Shown one piece after another: positions 8,506 through 16,228 of a DNA stretch of 33,676 bases. A model generated the notes under the pieces. It worked only from the letters and a program-made list of their open reading frames with translations. It was not told the DNA's origin and did not search any database. The stretch's first letter is position 1, and each line of letters starts with the position of its first letter. The stretch is taken from contig DASWHX010000095.1 of the NCBI GenBank assembly GCA_036397995.1, positions 1 through 33,676 on the forward strand. The letters run 5' to 3'. Made by a program: the position numbers and the translations under genes. Source of the stretch: DASWHX01 sp036397995. GTDB taxonomy: Bacteria > Bacteroidota > Bacteroidia > Cytophagales > Cyclobacteriaceae.

Positions 8506-10050
8506 GTGCATTTTAACTACTTTTTTCTTTCCAAACTTGCCAAAAGCTTAAACCAACGATTGGCAGGAGCAAAAATTCTGGAATGCTTTAGCCAGAACAA
8601 GAATGAACTCATTATAACAACTTTGCCCGTTAATGAGATGAAGTTCTTTCATATTAGAATTGATTTAAACCCCAATTATTCTTTTGTAAACTTCCCGGAA
8701 AATTTTTACCGTTCAAAAAGAAACAGTATTTCTCTATTTGAAAAAATCACAGCGGCTGTAATTGCCGGAATCAGGGTTATAAATAATGACAGGAGCCTGA
8801 TTATTGAATTTACCAACACCTACTCCTTGCTGTTAAAATTCCATGGTAACCAGTCAAATGTAATTTTACTGGAAGACTTTCGGGTAGTTTCGCTATTTAG
8901 GAAAAAGCTTTTGAAAGATAAAACTCTTGAATTTGAGTCTTTGGAAAAGCAAATAAATTACTCCAAAAATTATTTTCTTACAGCTAAAGCTAACCTTGAT
9001 GAGTATCCAACCCTGGGCCCTTTTGTTAAGAAACGGATTAAAATGTTATGGCAGTCAGCAAAAAGCATTGATGAACAATGGAAAATCTTTCACAAAATTC
9101 TCCTTGAACTGGAAGGCGAGAATATTTACATACTACGGGAGGAGGGTAAGTTAATGTTGTCATTAATAAAGATGGGCACAGTGATTTCAACTCATTCGGA
9201 TCCACTAACGGCGTTAAATGAGTTCGCTGCTATTTTTACCAGGGAGAATAATTTTAACTTGAAAAAGAAACATGCGGAGAATCTTCTTCGATACGAAGAA
9301 AAAATACATAATCAATCGCTTCAATCCCTGACTACTTCTCTTCAAAAATTAGCGCAACAAAAGAATTATAAGGTATATGCAGACCTGTTAATGGCCAACC
9401 TTCATAAAATTAATCCATATGATTCCGAAGTTACATTGAGTAACTTCACTGATAATTCTGAAATTACTATTCCTTTAAAAATGGGGTTGACCCCTCAGAA
9501 AAACGCGGAGAACTACTACAGAAAGAGCAAGAACCAGAATATTCAAATAACGAAGAATAAAGAATTGGTAAAACTAAAGGAAAAATCCGTTAAAGAGATT
9601 CGAAGTTCGCTGGAACTGCTTAACGATGCGGGAACAGTCAAAGAGATTGAGGAAATTATAGCTCCTTTCGAAAAACTGAAAGCGGACAAATCAAAAAGTC
9701 ATCCCTACAAAACTTTTCATTTCATGGACTTTGAAATTAGAGTTGGCAAGAATGCGAAATCCAATGATTTAACTACCTTCAAACACTCCTATAAAGAAGA
9801 TTTGTGGTTGCACGTAAAAGATGCCGGTGGCTCTCACGTAATAGTAAAATACAAGTCAGGAATGAATTTTCCGAGATCAGTAATCGAGCGAGCAGCTCAG
9901 CTTGCGGCATTCAATTCAAAAAGGAAAACTGAAACATTGTGCCCGGTGATTTATACGCCTAAGAAATTTGTTCGTAAAAGAAAAGGAGATCCAGCGGGAG
10001 TTGTGGTTGTGGAGAAAGAGAAAGTGCTGTTAGTTGAACCTAAATTCTGA
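8506..10050 (+). CDS. rqcH: NFACT-family protein, RqcH/Rqc2-like ribosome quality-control factor
   Basis: This 514-residue protein is somewhat shorter than the roughly 570 residues of B. subtilis RqcH. The N-terminal NFACT-N region covers about residues 1-200. It includes an Asp95-Arg96 pair in VINNDRSLIIEF, where the family has the DR motif needed for tail synthesis. A charged, helical central part with coiled-coil character (about 255-310 and 345-400) precedes a C-terminal NFACT-R domain with DLWLHVKDAGGSHVIVKY and LCPVIYTPKKFVRKRKGDPAG. Known RqcH/Rqc2 proteins bind stalled 50S-peptidyl-tRNA complexes and add C-terminal tails for degradation; older annotations call them fibronectin-binding proteins. 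The GTG start directly follows the preceding stop and gives the expected family N-terminus; there is no Shine-Dalgarno sequence, so reinitiation is likely. The RqcH role is inferred by homology. Confidence 0.87.
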   Translation: MHFNYFFLSKLAKSLNQRLAGAKILECFSQNKNELIITTLPVNEMKFFHIRIDLNPNYSFVNFPENFYRSKRNSISLFEKITAAVIAGIRVINNDRSLIIEFTNTYSLLLKFHGNQSNVILLEDFRVVSLFRKKLLKDKTLEFESLEKQINYSKNYFLTAKANLDEYPTLGPFVKKRIKMLWQSAKSIDEQWKIFHKILLELEGENIYILREEGKLMLSLIKMGTVISTHSDPLTALNEFAAIFTRENNFNLKKKHAENLLRYEEKIHNQSLQSLTTSLQKLAQQKNYKVYADLLMANLHKINPYDSEVTLSNFTDNSEITIPLKMGLTPQKNAENYYRKSKNQNIQITKNKELVKLKEKSVKEIRSSLELLNDAGTVKEIEEIIAPFEKLKADKSKSHPYKTFHFMDFEIRVGKNAKSNDLTTFKHSYKEDLWLHVKDAGGSHVIVKYKSGMNFPRSVIERAAQLAAFNSKRKTETLCPVIYTPKKFVRKRKGDPAGVVVVEKEKVLLVEPKF

Positions 10051-11478
10051 TTATTTAACAATATTTATCTTAAGCATGTTTGTGCGTTCCCTTGCATGAA
10101 TTGGCATTGACGCCATGTTAATGAACACATCACCCTTTGATAAGTGACCCTCGCGAATGAGAATTTCTTCAATATCAGATATAGTACTGTCTGTCGATTC
10201 TGACTTATCGTAATAGTACCCTCGAACGCCCCACACCAGGCTTAAAGTTCTTAACAAAGGCTTGTTGGCGGTAAATGCAAATATTGAAGTTTTCGGTCGG
10301 TAGGAAGCAACCTTATACACGGTATAGCCGCTTTGAGTCATTCCAACCATTGCTTTTGCATTGGTTTCTTTTGCAAGTACAACGGAAGATGCAACCACAC
10401 TGTCATTCAGGAAAATCGGTGAATTCTTATCTGTTGGATAGAAGCGAAAATAAAGTCTGTCATGTGATTCTACCGAGATAATTGTTTTTACCATACTTTG
10501 AATAACTTTCAGAGGATATTTGCCGGTAGCAGTTTCGGCAGAAAGCATTAGTGCATCAGCACCATCCATTACAGCATTGGCAATATCGTTTGTCTCAGCC
10601 CGCGTGGGTTTTGGATTTTCAATCATGCTTTCCATCATCTGAGTTGCAATTATTACAGGCTTGGAAGCAATGTTGCATTTTTCGACTATCATTTTCTGAA
10701 TAAGAGGAACTTCTTCCATAGGTGTTTCTACCCCAAGGTCTCCTCTTGCTACCATAATAGCATCCGCTGTATTGATAATTTCATCAATAAATTCAAGAGC
10801 CTCCGGCTTTTCAATTTTTGCAATAATTTTGATCCACTTTCCGCTTTTATTCAGGATTTCTCTCAAATCATGAATATCTTTTGGTGATCGTACAAAAGAA
10901 AGAGCCACCCAATCAACATCATGTTCAATTCCAAATTGCAGGTCTTTCAGATCCTTGGGAGTCAGCGAAGGAACCAGCACCCGGGTATCTGGTAAGTTTA
11001 TACCCTTTTTGGATTTTAATTCTCCGCCGTTAAGTACCAATGCCGTTAAAGATTTTCCACCTGCCTCAGTTACCTTCAATTCAATTTGCCCATCATTCAA
11101 TAATAGTTTATGGCCCGGCTGAGCCTTATCAATTAATTCCGAAAATTGTGTGTAAATAACTTCAGAATTTCCAATCCCATCTCCTGATCTTATTTTTATT
11201 TCTGATCCTTCTTCCAGGATTACCCCAGGTTCCATTTCACCAACCCTTATTTTTGGTCCCTGTAAATCCTGCAGCAGACAGATGTTGGTTTTCAATTCCT
11301 CATTAATCTCATTCACGAACTGAATTACTTTAAAATGATCTTCATGTGATCCATGACTAAAATTTAGTCGAATAACATCCACACCCTCCTTTATTAATTC
11401 TGTCAGTTTTGATTTTGAGTTTGTAGCAGGTCCAACAGTTGCAACAATTTTGGTTTTGTTAAAAAGTATTTCACTCAT
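10051..11478 (-). CDS. pyk: pyruvate kinase
   Basis: Pyruvate kinase converts phosphoenolpyruvate and ADP to pyruvate and ATP in glycolysis. The 475-residue length is standard. Motifs: KIVATVGPAT (10-19); VIRLNFSHG (35-43) with the substrate-binding Arg37 and Asn39; LLQDLQGPKIRVG (68-80); IAKIEKPEA (219-227) with the catalytic Lys; MVARGDLGVE (242-251); and IIATQMMESM (276-285). The GPKIR variant has Lys76 where potassium-dependent enzymes carry Glu (rabbit Glu117), so a potassium-independent enzyme is predicted. The start overlaps the IPExxxVDY gene by 8 nt, indicating co-transcription. Its stop abuts the stop of the convergent rqcH-like gene with no base between. Confidence 0.98.
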   Translation of the reverse strand: MSEILFNKTKIVATVGPATNSKSKLTELIKEGVDVIRLNFSHGSHEDHFKVIQFVNEINEELKTNICLLQDLQGPKIRVGEMEPGVILEEGSEIKIRSGDGIGNSEVIYTQFSELIDKAQPGHKLLLNDGQIELKVTEAGGKSLTALVLNGGELKSKKGINLPDTRVLVPSLTPKDLKDLQFGIEHDVDWVALSFVRSPKDIHDLREILNKSGKWIKIIAKIEKPEALEFIDEIINTADAIMVARGDLGVETPMEEVPLIQKMIVEKCNIASKPVIIATQMMESMIENPKPTRAETNDIANAVMDGADALMLSAETATGKYPLKVIQSMVKTIISVESHDRLYFRFYPTDKNSPIFLNDSVVASSVVLAKETNAKAMVGMTQSGYTVYKVASYRPKTSIFAFTANKPLLRTLSLVWGVRGYYYDKSESTDSTISDIEEILIREGHLSKGDVFINMASMPIHARERTNMLKINIVK

Positions 11479-11905
11479 AGTCGAATACCAGGTTTTCTTT
11501 TGATTTTAGATTTATCGGGTCGATTAGAGAACTGTATTGAATTATCTTGATATTGCGCACTATTTTTGCAATTTCTTCAGCATCAAAAGAATCCGCTCCT
11601 TTTATTTTCAGAAAGAAATCGAATTCCTGTAATTCCGGAATTAGCAACATTTGGCCAGACTCTTTTGTTTCAATGCTGCGATTACGTAACAGAAACAATC
11701 CGGCATTTTCTGTTTTATAATAATAGTTAACAACCGTTATGGCATTGCCATCATTAAACCGTATTATTTGGTCTTTGGCTTTAATTAATTGGACTTCCAA
11801 AGTACGGTTCAATTCCCAGGCAATTCTATAACCTTTGGCGTGGGAGATTAGCCCAACAAGGTCAAAATCAAATAATGGATCAACAACTAGTTTGCTTTTA
11901 CGCAT
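11471..11905 (-). CDS. IPExxxVDY-family protein
   Basis: This 144-residue protein has the pattern that names the family, in a variant form: LIPELQEFDFFLKI (IPExxxFDF in place of IPExxxVDY). It begins MRKSKLVVDPLFDFDLVGL, also typical. The family is restricted largely to Bacteroidota and has no established function. No signal peptide or membrane span is visible, so it is probably cytoplasmic. It is divergent from acpP and overlaps pyk by 8 nt. This linkage with pyk and the acpP-fabF-rnc block is, as I recall, recurrent in the phylum, so a role tied to central carbon or lipid metabolism is possible but unproven. A purine-rich AGAGGAAG lies just before the start and supports it. Confidence 0.85.
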   Translation of the reverse strand: MRKSKLVVDPLFDFDLVGLISHAKGYRIAWELNRTLEVQLIKAKDQIIRFNDGNAITVVNYYYKTENAGLFLLRNRSIETKESGQMLLIPELQEFDFFLKIKGADSFDAEEIAKIVRNIKIIQYSSLIDPINLKSKENLVFDYE

Positions 11906-11907
11906 TT

Positions 11908-11928
11908 TCTTCCTCTAAATCAAAAATA
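11908..11928 (-). promoter_or_regulatory. candidate -7 box and ribosome binding site of the IPExxxVDY-pyk unit
   Basis: On the minus strand, TATTTTTG (11928-11921) is a perfect TAnnTTTG box, and AGAGGAAG (about 11916-11909) is a good Shine-Dalgarno-like stretch before the ATG at 11905. No TTTG-like -33 element sits at the usual distance, and a start from this box would leave a very short leader. The ribosome-binding site is better supported than the promoter. Confidence 0.3.
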
Positions 11929-11996
11929 GGCAAAATATTGGGCTTTTTAAGGTACCTTGCCTTCATAAAGGAATCGATTAAGATTCAGTGAAATTG

Positions 11997-12028
11997 TTTG
12001 ACATTATTCGGTATTATGTATTTCTTTG
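11997..12028 (+). promoter_or_regulatory. candidate promoter of the acpP-fabF-rnc-nadE-lgt unit
   Basis: TTTG (11997-12000) is followed after 20 nt by TTTCTTTG (12021-12028). This fits the Bacteroidota -33/-7 promoter pattern with one mismatch in the -7 box. Transcription would begin near 12035, leaving about 28 nt of leader that contains AAAGGA (12051-12056), 6 nt before the acpP ATG. Confidence 0.5.
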
Positions 12029-12062
12029 CAGAGATTTTTATTAATTACTTAAAGGATAAATC

Positions 12063-12302
12063 ATGTCTGAGATCGCGCAAAAAGTAAAAAGCATCATTAT
12101 TGATAAATTGGGAGTTGAAGAATCTGAGGTAACTCCTGAGGCTAGTTTCACGAACGATTTGGGAGCAGATTCCCTGGATACCGTGGAGCTTATCATGGAA
12201 TTTGAAAAAGAGTTCAACATAGCCATCCCCGATGACCAGGCTGAAAACATTTCTACAGTAGGTCAGGCAATCTCCTATCTGGAAGAAAACGTAAAACAGT
12301 AA
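12063..12302 (+). CDS. acpP: acyl carrier protein
   Basis: This 79-residue acidic protein carries growing acyl chains on a phosphopantetheine arm during fatty-acid synthesis. The attachment serine is Ser37 in the DLGADSLDTVEL motif (32-43), which is nearly invariant in bacterial ACPs. An AAAGGA stretch 6 nt upstream supports the start. It is followed after 28 nt by fabF, the standard arrangement, and lies opposite the divergent IPExxxVDY gene across a 157-nt gap that holds the candidate promoter. Confidence 0.98.
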   Translation: MSEIAQKVKSIIIDKLGVEESEVTPEASFTNDLGADSLDTVELIMEFEKEFNIAIPDDQAENISTVGQAISYLEENVKQ

Positions 12303-12330
12303 GTTTGTATTAATCCTGAATTTAAGACCC

Positions 12331-13584
12331 ATGGATTTCAAACGAGTTGTTGTCACTGGGGTGGGAGCACTCACTCCTATTGGAAATACGGCTAATGATT
12401 TTTGGCAGGGACTTTCCAATGGGGTTAGTGGTGCCGCCAGGATAACCAAGTTTAATCCGGAAAAATTCAGGACAAAATTTGCGTGCGAAGTAAAAGGATT
12501 TGATCCTAATAATTTTTTTGAACGCAAGGATGCCAGAAAAATGGACCTATTCACACAGTACGCCCTTGCCGTATGTAGTGAAGTCGTTAAAGACTCAGGC
12601 CTTGACTTAACCTCAATGAACCTTGATCGCGCCGGCGTAATATGGGGCTCAGGTATTGGTGGTTTGGAAACTTTTCAGGAAGAGGTAAAATCCTACGCGA
12701 TGGGTGACGGTACGCCGAGATTTAATCCTTTCTTTATTCCTAAAATGATTGCCGACATCAGCGCGGGCCAGATTTCCATAAAATATGGTTTCAGAGGTCC
12801 CAATTTCGTTACAGTTTCTGCCTGCGCGTCAGCTTCAAATGCTATCATTGATGCCTTTAATTATCTGCGGATTGGAAAAGCCGATCTATTTATTACTGGA
12901 GGAAGTGAAGCTGCAGTAACGGAAGCAGGTATGGGTGGCTTCAATGCGATGAAAGCCCTTTCGGAACGAAATGATAGCCCTGAAACCGCATCCCGGCCAT
13001 TCGATAAAGATCGTGATGGATTTGTTTTAGGTGAAGGAGCCGGCGGAATTATTTTGGAAGAATATGAACATGCAAAAGCAAGAGGTGCAAAAATTTATGC
13101 AGAATTAATTGGTGGTGGTATGTCTGCTGATGCCCATCATATTACAGCTCCCCATCCGGAAGGATTGGGCGCCTTTAATGTAATGATTAATGCATTGGAA
13201 GATGCTCAGATCACCGCCGACCAGGTAGATTATATTAATGTTCATGGTACTTCTACTCCCTTAGGGGATATCAGCGAAATAATGGCTATTGAGAAAGTTT
13301 TTGGTGAAAGCGCTTATAAAATGAATATCAGTTCAACTAAATCCATGACTGGTCATTTATTGGGCGCCGCCGGAGCCATAGAGGCCGTTGCTTGTATTTT
13401 GGCTATCAAATATCAAACTGTTCCCCCCACAATCAATCACTTCACAGATGATGAACAGTTTGACCCTAAACTCAACCTGACATTTAATAAAGTGCAGCAA
13501 CGAACAATCAACGTTGCTTTAAGTAATACATTTGGATTTGGAGGTCATAATACTTCAATCATTTTCAAAAGAATGAATGAGTAA
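12331..13584 (+). CDS. fabF: beta-ketoacyl-ACP synthase II
   Basis: This 417-residue enzyme elongates fatty acids by condensing acyl groups with malonyl-ACP. The catalytic Cys165 lies in VSACASASN; His305 is in NVHGTSTP and His342 in SMTGHLLGAAG, with Lys337 just before. This is the Cys-His-His triad of the KAS I/II class, which separates it from FabH (Cys-His-Asn). The N-terminal VVVTGVGALTPIG is also typical. It is preceded by acpP, and its last 8 nt overlap the start of rnc, so the three genes are co-transcribed and fabF-rnc translation is probably coupled. Confidence 0.98.
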   Translation: MDFKRVVVTGVGALTPIGNTANDFWQGLSNGVSGAARITKFNPEKFRTKFACEVKGFDPNNFFERKDARKMDLFTQYALAVCSEVVKDSGLDLTSMNLDRAGVIWGSGIGGLETFQEEVKSYAMGDGTPRFNPFFIPKMIADISAGQISIKYGFRGPNFVTVSACASASNAIIDAFNYLRIGKADLFITGGSEAAVTEAGMGGFNAMKALSERNDSPETASRPFDKDRDGFVLGEGAGGIILEEYEHAKARGAKIYAELIGGGMSADAHHITAPHPEGLGAFNVMINALEDAQITADQVDYINVHGTSTPLGDISEIMAIEKVFGESAYKMNISSTKSMTGHLLGAAGAIEAVACILAIKYQTVPPTINHFTDDEQFDPKLNLTFNKVQQRTINVALSNTFGFGGHNTSIIFKRMNE

Positions 13585-14314
13585 TTTTCCGATATTCGGA
13601 ACTACAAAAAAATCGTCAGATTACGACAGAACACTTGCCAAAGCTATTAGGGCAATGATTGGCAAGAAGCCCAGAAATCTTGATCTTTTCAAACTTGCAA
13701 CATTACATGTATCCGCCGCCAAAGAAAATGATAACGGAGTCAGAGAATCTAATGAAAGACTAGAGTTTCTGGGTGATTCAGTGATTGATCTTGTAGTGAC
13801 AGAGTTCTTGTTCAAAAAATTTCCCCTCAAAAATGAAGGTTTTCTAACTGATATCAGGGCTAGAATTGTAAACCGGGAAACTTTAAACAACCTTGCCCGG
13901 AAATTAGGGATTGACAATCTAATTCAAATGGATAACAGTATTAAAGGTGTTATGGCTCACAAATCCCTTTTGGGAAACACACTTGAAGCCATATTGGGTG
14001 CCATCTATCTGGATCGGGGTTACCCTTTTACTCGCCAATTCATATTGAAAAAAATAATTTCCACTCATTTCGATTTAGAAGAAATCATTAAAAATAATCC
14101 GAATCAAAAAAGTAAAATTATCGAATGGGCTCAAAAAGAAAACAAAACCCTCACTTTCAATCTTGTTGAGACTATAGAAAGAAATAACCGCAAACAATTT
14201 ATTGTTACCCTGGAGATTGAAGGGCGAATTCTGGGAACAGGTGAAGGATTTACCAAAAAGAAAGCGGAACAAGACGCTGCCCAAAAATCTTGTGAAATCT
14301 TAAATTTAGATTGA
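13577..14314 (+). CDS. rnc: ribonuclease III
   Basis: This 245-residue protein combines an N-terminal RNase III domain and a C-terminal double-stranded-RNA-binding domain (about 177-245). It cuts structured RNA, notably rRNA precursors. The signature NERLEFLGDSVID (59-71) supplies Glu60, Glu63 and Asp67. The second cluster reads KSLLGNTLEAILGAIYLD: Glu137 is present, but the position aligned with E. coli Asp114 is Asn134, a noteworthy change in the metal-binding set. The dsRBD shows FKKKAEQDAAQKSCEIL-type residues (GFTKKKAEQDAAQ). The ATG lies inside the end of fabF (8-nt overlap). nadE follows after 3 nt. Confidence 0.96.
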   Translation: MSNFPIFGTTKKSSDYDRTLAKAIRAMIGKKPRNLDLFKLATLHVSAAKENDNGVRESNERLEFLGDSVIDLVVTEFLFKKFPLKNEGFLTDIRARIVNRETLNNLARKLGIDNLIQMDNSIKGVMAHKSLLGNTLEAILGAIYLDRGYPFTRQFILKKIISTHFDLEEIIKNNPNQKSKIIEWAQKENKTLTFNLVETIERNNRKQFIVTLEIEGRILGTGEGFTKKKAEQDAAQKSCEILNLD

Positions 14315-14317
14315 CTG

Positions 14318-16195
14318 ATGAGGAAATTAAGAGTCGCGGGCGGAACGGTAAATCAAATACCACTGGATTGGGATAACAATCTGTTTAACATCAGTGCCTG
14401 TATTAAGGAAGCCAGGACAAATAAGGTAGATCTCCTGTGCCTTCCCGAATTATGCCTGACCGGCTATGGTTGTGAAGATTTATTCCTCTCTGACTGGGTT
14501 TCGAAAAAATCTCTCCGGAAGCTTGTTAGCCTTTTGCCACAAACAAAGGGAATTGGCGTTGTGATTGGACTTCCGATAAGAATTGATAAAATTACTTACA
14601 ATACTTCCTGCTTCATCTATGATGGTCAAATTCAGGGTTTCTATGCAAAACAAAATTTAGCCAATGACGGAATTTACTACGAGCACAGGTGGTTCAAGCC
14701 CTGGACCCCGGGAATAATTCACACAATCAAGATTGAAAATCAGGAATATCCTGTGGGTGAAATTATTTTTGAATTAAAAGGAATTAAGCTTGGCCTTGAA
14801 ATTTGTGAAGATATTTGGGTTACTGAACGCCCGGCTTGCAGATATCTCGAAAAAGGAGTTGACTTGATTCTTAACAGCAGCGCGAGTCACTTTTCTATGG
14901 GAAAATCTTTGGAACGTCAGGAACTGGTAATTAACAGTTCTAATCTTTTTAACTGCGCTTACGTTTATGCTAATTTATTAGGCAACGAGTCAGGCCAGAT
15001 AATATTTGATGGTGATATTATCTTGGCTCAAAAAGGAAACTTATTAGCCAAAGGAAAAACATTCGGATTTGAAAGTTACAGGATTCTTTCATTTGATTTT
15101 GATTTTGATGGGGGCTCCACGAAAAATTTAGACAAGGTAATTCAAAATTGTAATGTGCAATTCCTTCAAGGGGAATCATTGGCTTTGTTTGATTATCTGA
15201 GAAAAAGCCGCAGCAAGGGGTTCGTGATTTCAATGAGTGGCGGCGCGGACAGTGCATTATGCGCAGTATTGGTTTATCAAACCATCAAATCCGCTGTGCA
15301 AGAGTTGGGTTTAGCCGGATTTCTTGATCGAATTGACCGGCAGGATTTGCAATCTGTAAAAAATTTACCGGCTAAAAATCAAATTCCGGCATTGGCGGAG
15401 GAACTTCTCATCCTCGCATACCAGGCAACAAACAATTCTTCAACAGAAACTTTAAACGCTGCGAAAGAATTATCAGCCAACCTGAATTGTAAATTACTAC
15501 ATTGGAATATCGATAAGAGTATTGAAGAGTATACAAGCATAGTTGAAGAAAAAATTGGCAAAAGGCTTAATTGGGAAGAGCATGATGTTACGCTCCAAAA
15601 CATTCAGGCAAGAGCGCGTTCCCCCATTATTTGGATGATTGCCAATTATAAAAATTATTTGTTGCTTGTTACTTCTAACAGAAGTGAAGGAAGTGTTGGC
15701 TACGCCACAATGGATGGTGACACTAGCGGAAGCCTTGCTCCAATTGCCGGCGTAAGCAAAAAATTTATCAGAGAATGGCTTGAATGGGCTGAGAAGGAAT
15801 TCGAATTGCCGTCACTGAAAACAATTAACAACCTGAAACCCACTGCCGAACTGCGGCCGCCGGATCGAAGACAGACTGATGAAGACGATCTTATGCCTTA
15901 CACATTATTACAAGAGATTGAAAGCATGGCTGTGAAACGTAAACTTTCACCTGTTGAAGTTTTCCAGGCATTGAAAGGAACAGAAAAACTATCTGAAAAA
16001 GAATTAGCGGATTATGTCATAAAATTCTTCAGACTTCTGGGACACAGCCAATGGAAAAGAGAAAGATTTGCGCCCTCCTTCCATATCGATGATTATAACA
16101 TCAATCCCCGGAGCTGGTTCAGATTTCCAGTACTTTCCTCCTCCTTTAAAGATGAAATTAAAGAACTTCAAGACTTAATAAACAAGTCTAATTAG
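14318..16195 (+). CDS. nadE: glutamine-dependent NAD+ synthetase
   Basis: This 625-residue, two-domain enzyme amidates nicotinic acid adenine dinucleotide to NAD+ in the last step of NAD synthesis. The N-terminal nitrilase-type glutaminase domain (about 1-280) shows the Glu44-Lys111-Cys163 triad in CLPELCLTGY, YAKQNL and EICEDIW. The C-terminal synthetase domain (about 290-625) has the ATP pyrophosphatase loop SMSGGADS (305-312) and later TSNRSEGSVGYATMDGD plus SLAPIAGVSK, typical of NadE. The length is slightly below the 650-680 of many long-form enzymes, but both domains look complete. It is 3 nt from rnc and 33 nt from lgt, so it is probably in the same transcript. Confidence 0.97.
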   Translation: MRKLRVAGGTVNQIPLDWDNNLFNISACIKEARTNKVDLLCLPELCLTGYGCEDLFLSDWVSKKSLRKLVSLLPQTKGIGVVIGLPIRIDKITYNTSCFIYDGQIQGFYAKQNLANDGIYYEHRWFKPWTPGIIHTIKIENQEYPVGEIIFELKGIKLGLEICEDIWVTERPACRYLEKGVDLILNSSASHFSMGKSLERQELVINSSNLFNCAYVYANLLGNESGQIIFDGDIILAQKGNLLAKGKTFGFESYRILSFDFDFDGGSTKNLDKVIQNCNVQFLQGESLALFDYLRKSRSKGFVISMSGGADSALCAVLVYQTIKSAVQELGLAGFLDRIDRQDLQSVKNLPAKNQIPALAEELLILAYQATNNSSTETLNAAKELSANLNCKLLHWNIDKSIEEYTSIVEEKIGKRLNWEEHDVTLQNIQARARSPIIWMIANYKNYLLLVTSNRSEGSVGYATMDGDTSGSLAPIAGVSKKFIREWLEWAEKEFELPSLKTINNLKPTAELRPPDRRQTDEDDLMPYTLLQEIESMAVKRKLSPVEVFQALKGTEKLSEKELADYVIKFFRLLGHSQWKRERFAPSFHIDDYNINPRSWFRFPVLSSSFKDEIKELQDLINKSN

Positions 16196-16228
16196 AGTAT
16201 TCCTTATATTTGGCACTTAATTTTCATT

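Noticed and set aside
11949..11958. Palindrome AAGGTACCTT in the IPExxxVDY/acpP gap
   Set aside because: Ten bases without a spacer are expected many times by chance, and it does not overlap either candidate promoter.
12045..12554. 169-codon minus-strand frame opposite acpP and the start of fabF
   Set aside because: It is antisense to two unmistakable genes and has no recognisable protein features.
15091..15109. Short tandem hexamer (TTTTGA-like, about three copies) inside nadE
   Set aside because: It encodes a Phe-Asp repeat within a conserved enzyme and is too short to count as a repeat element.
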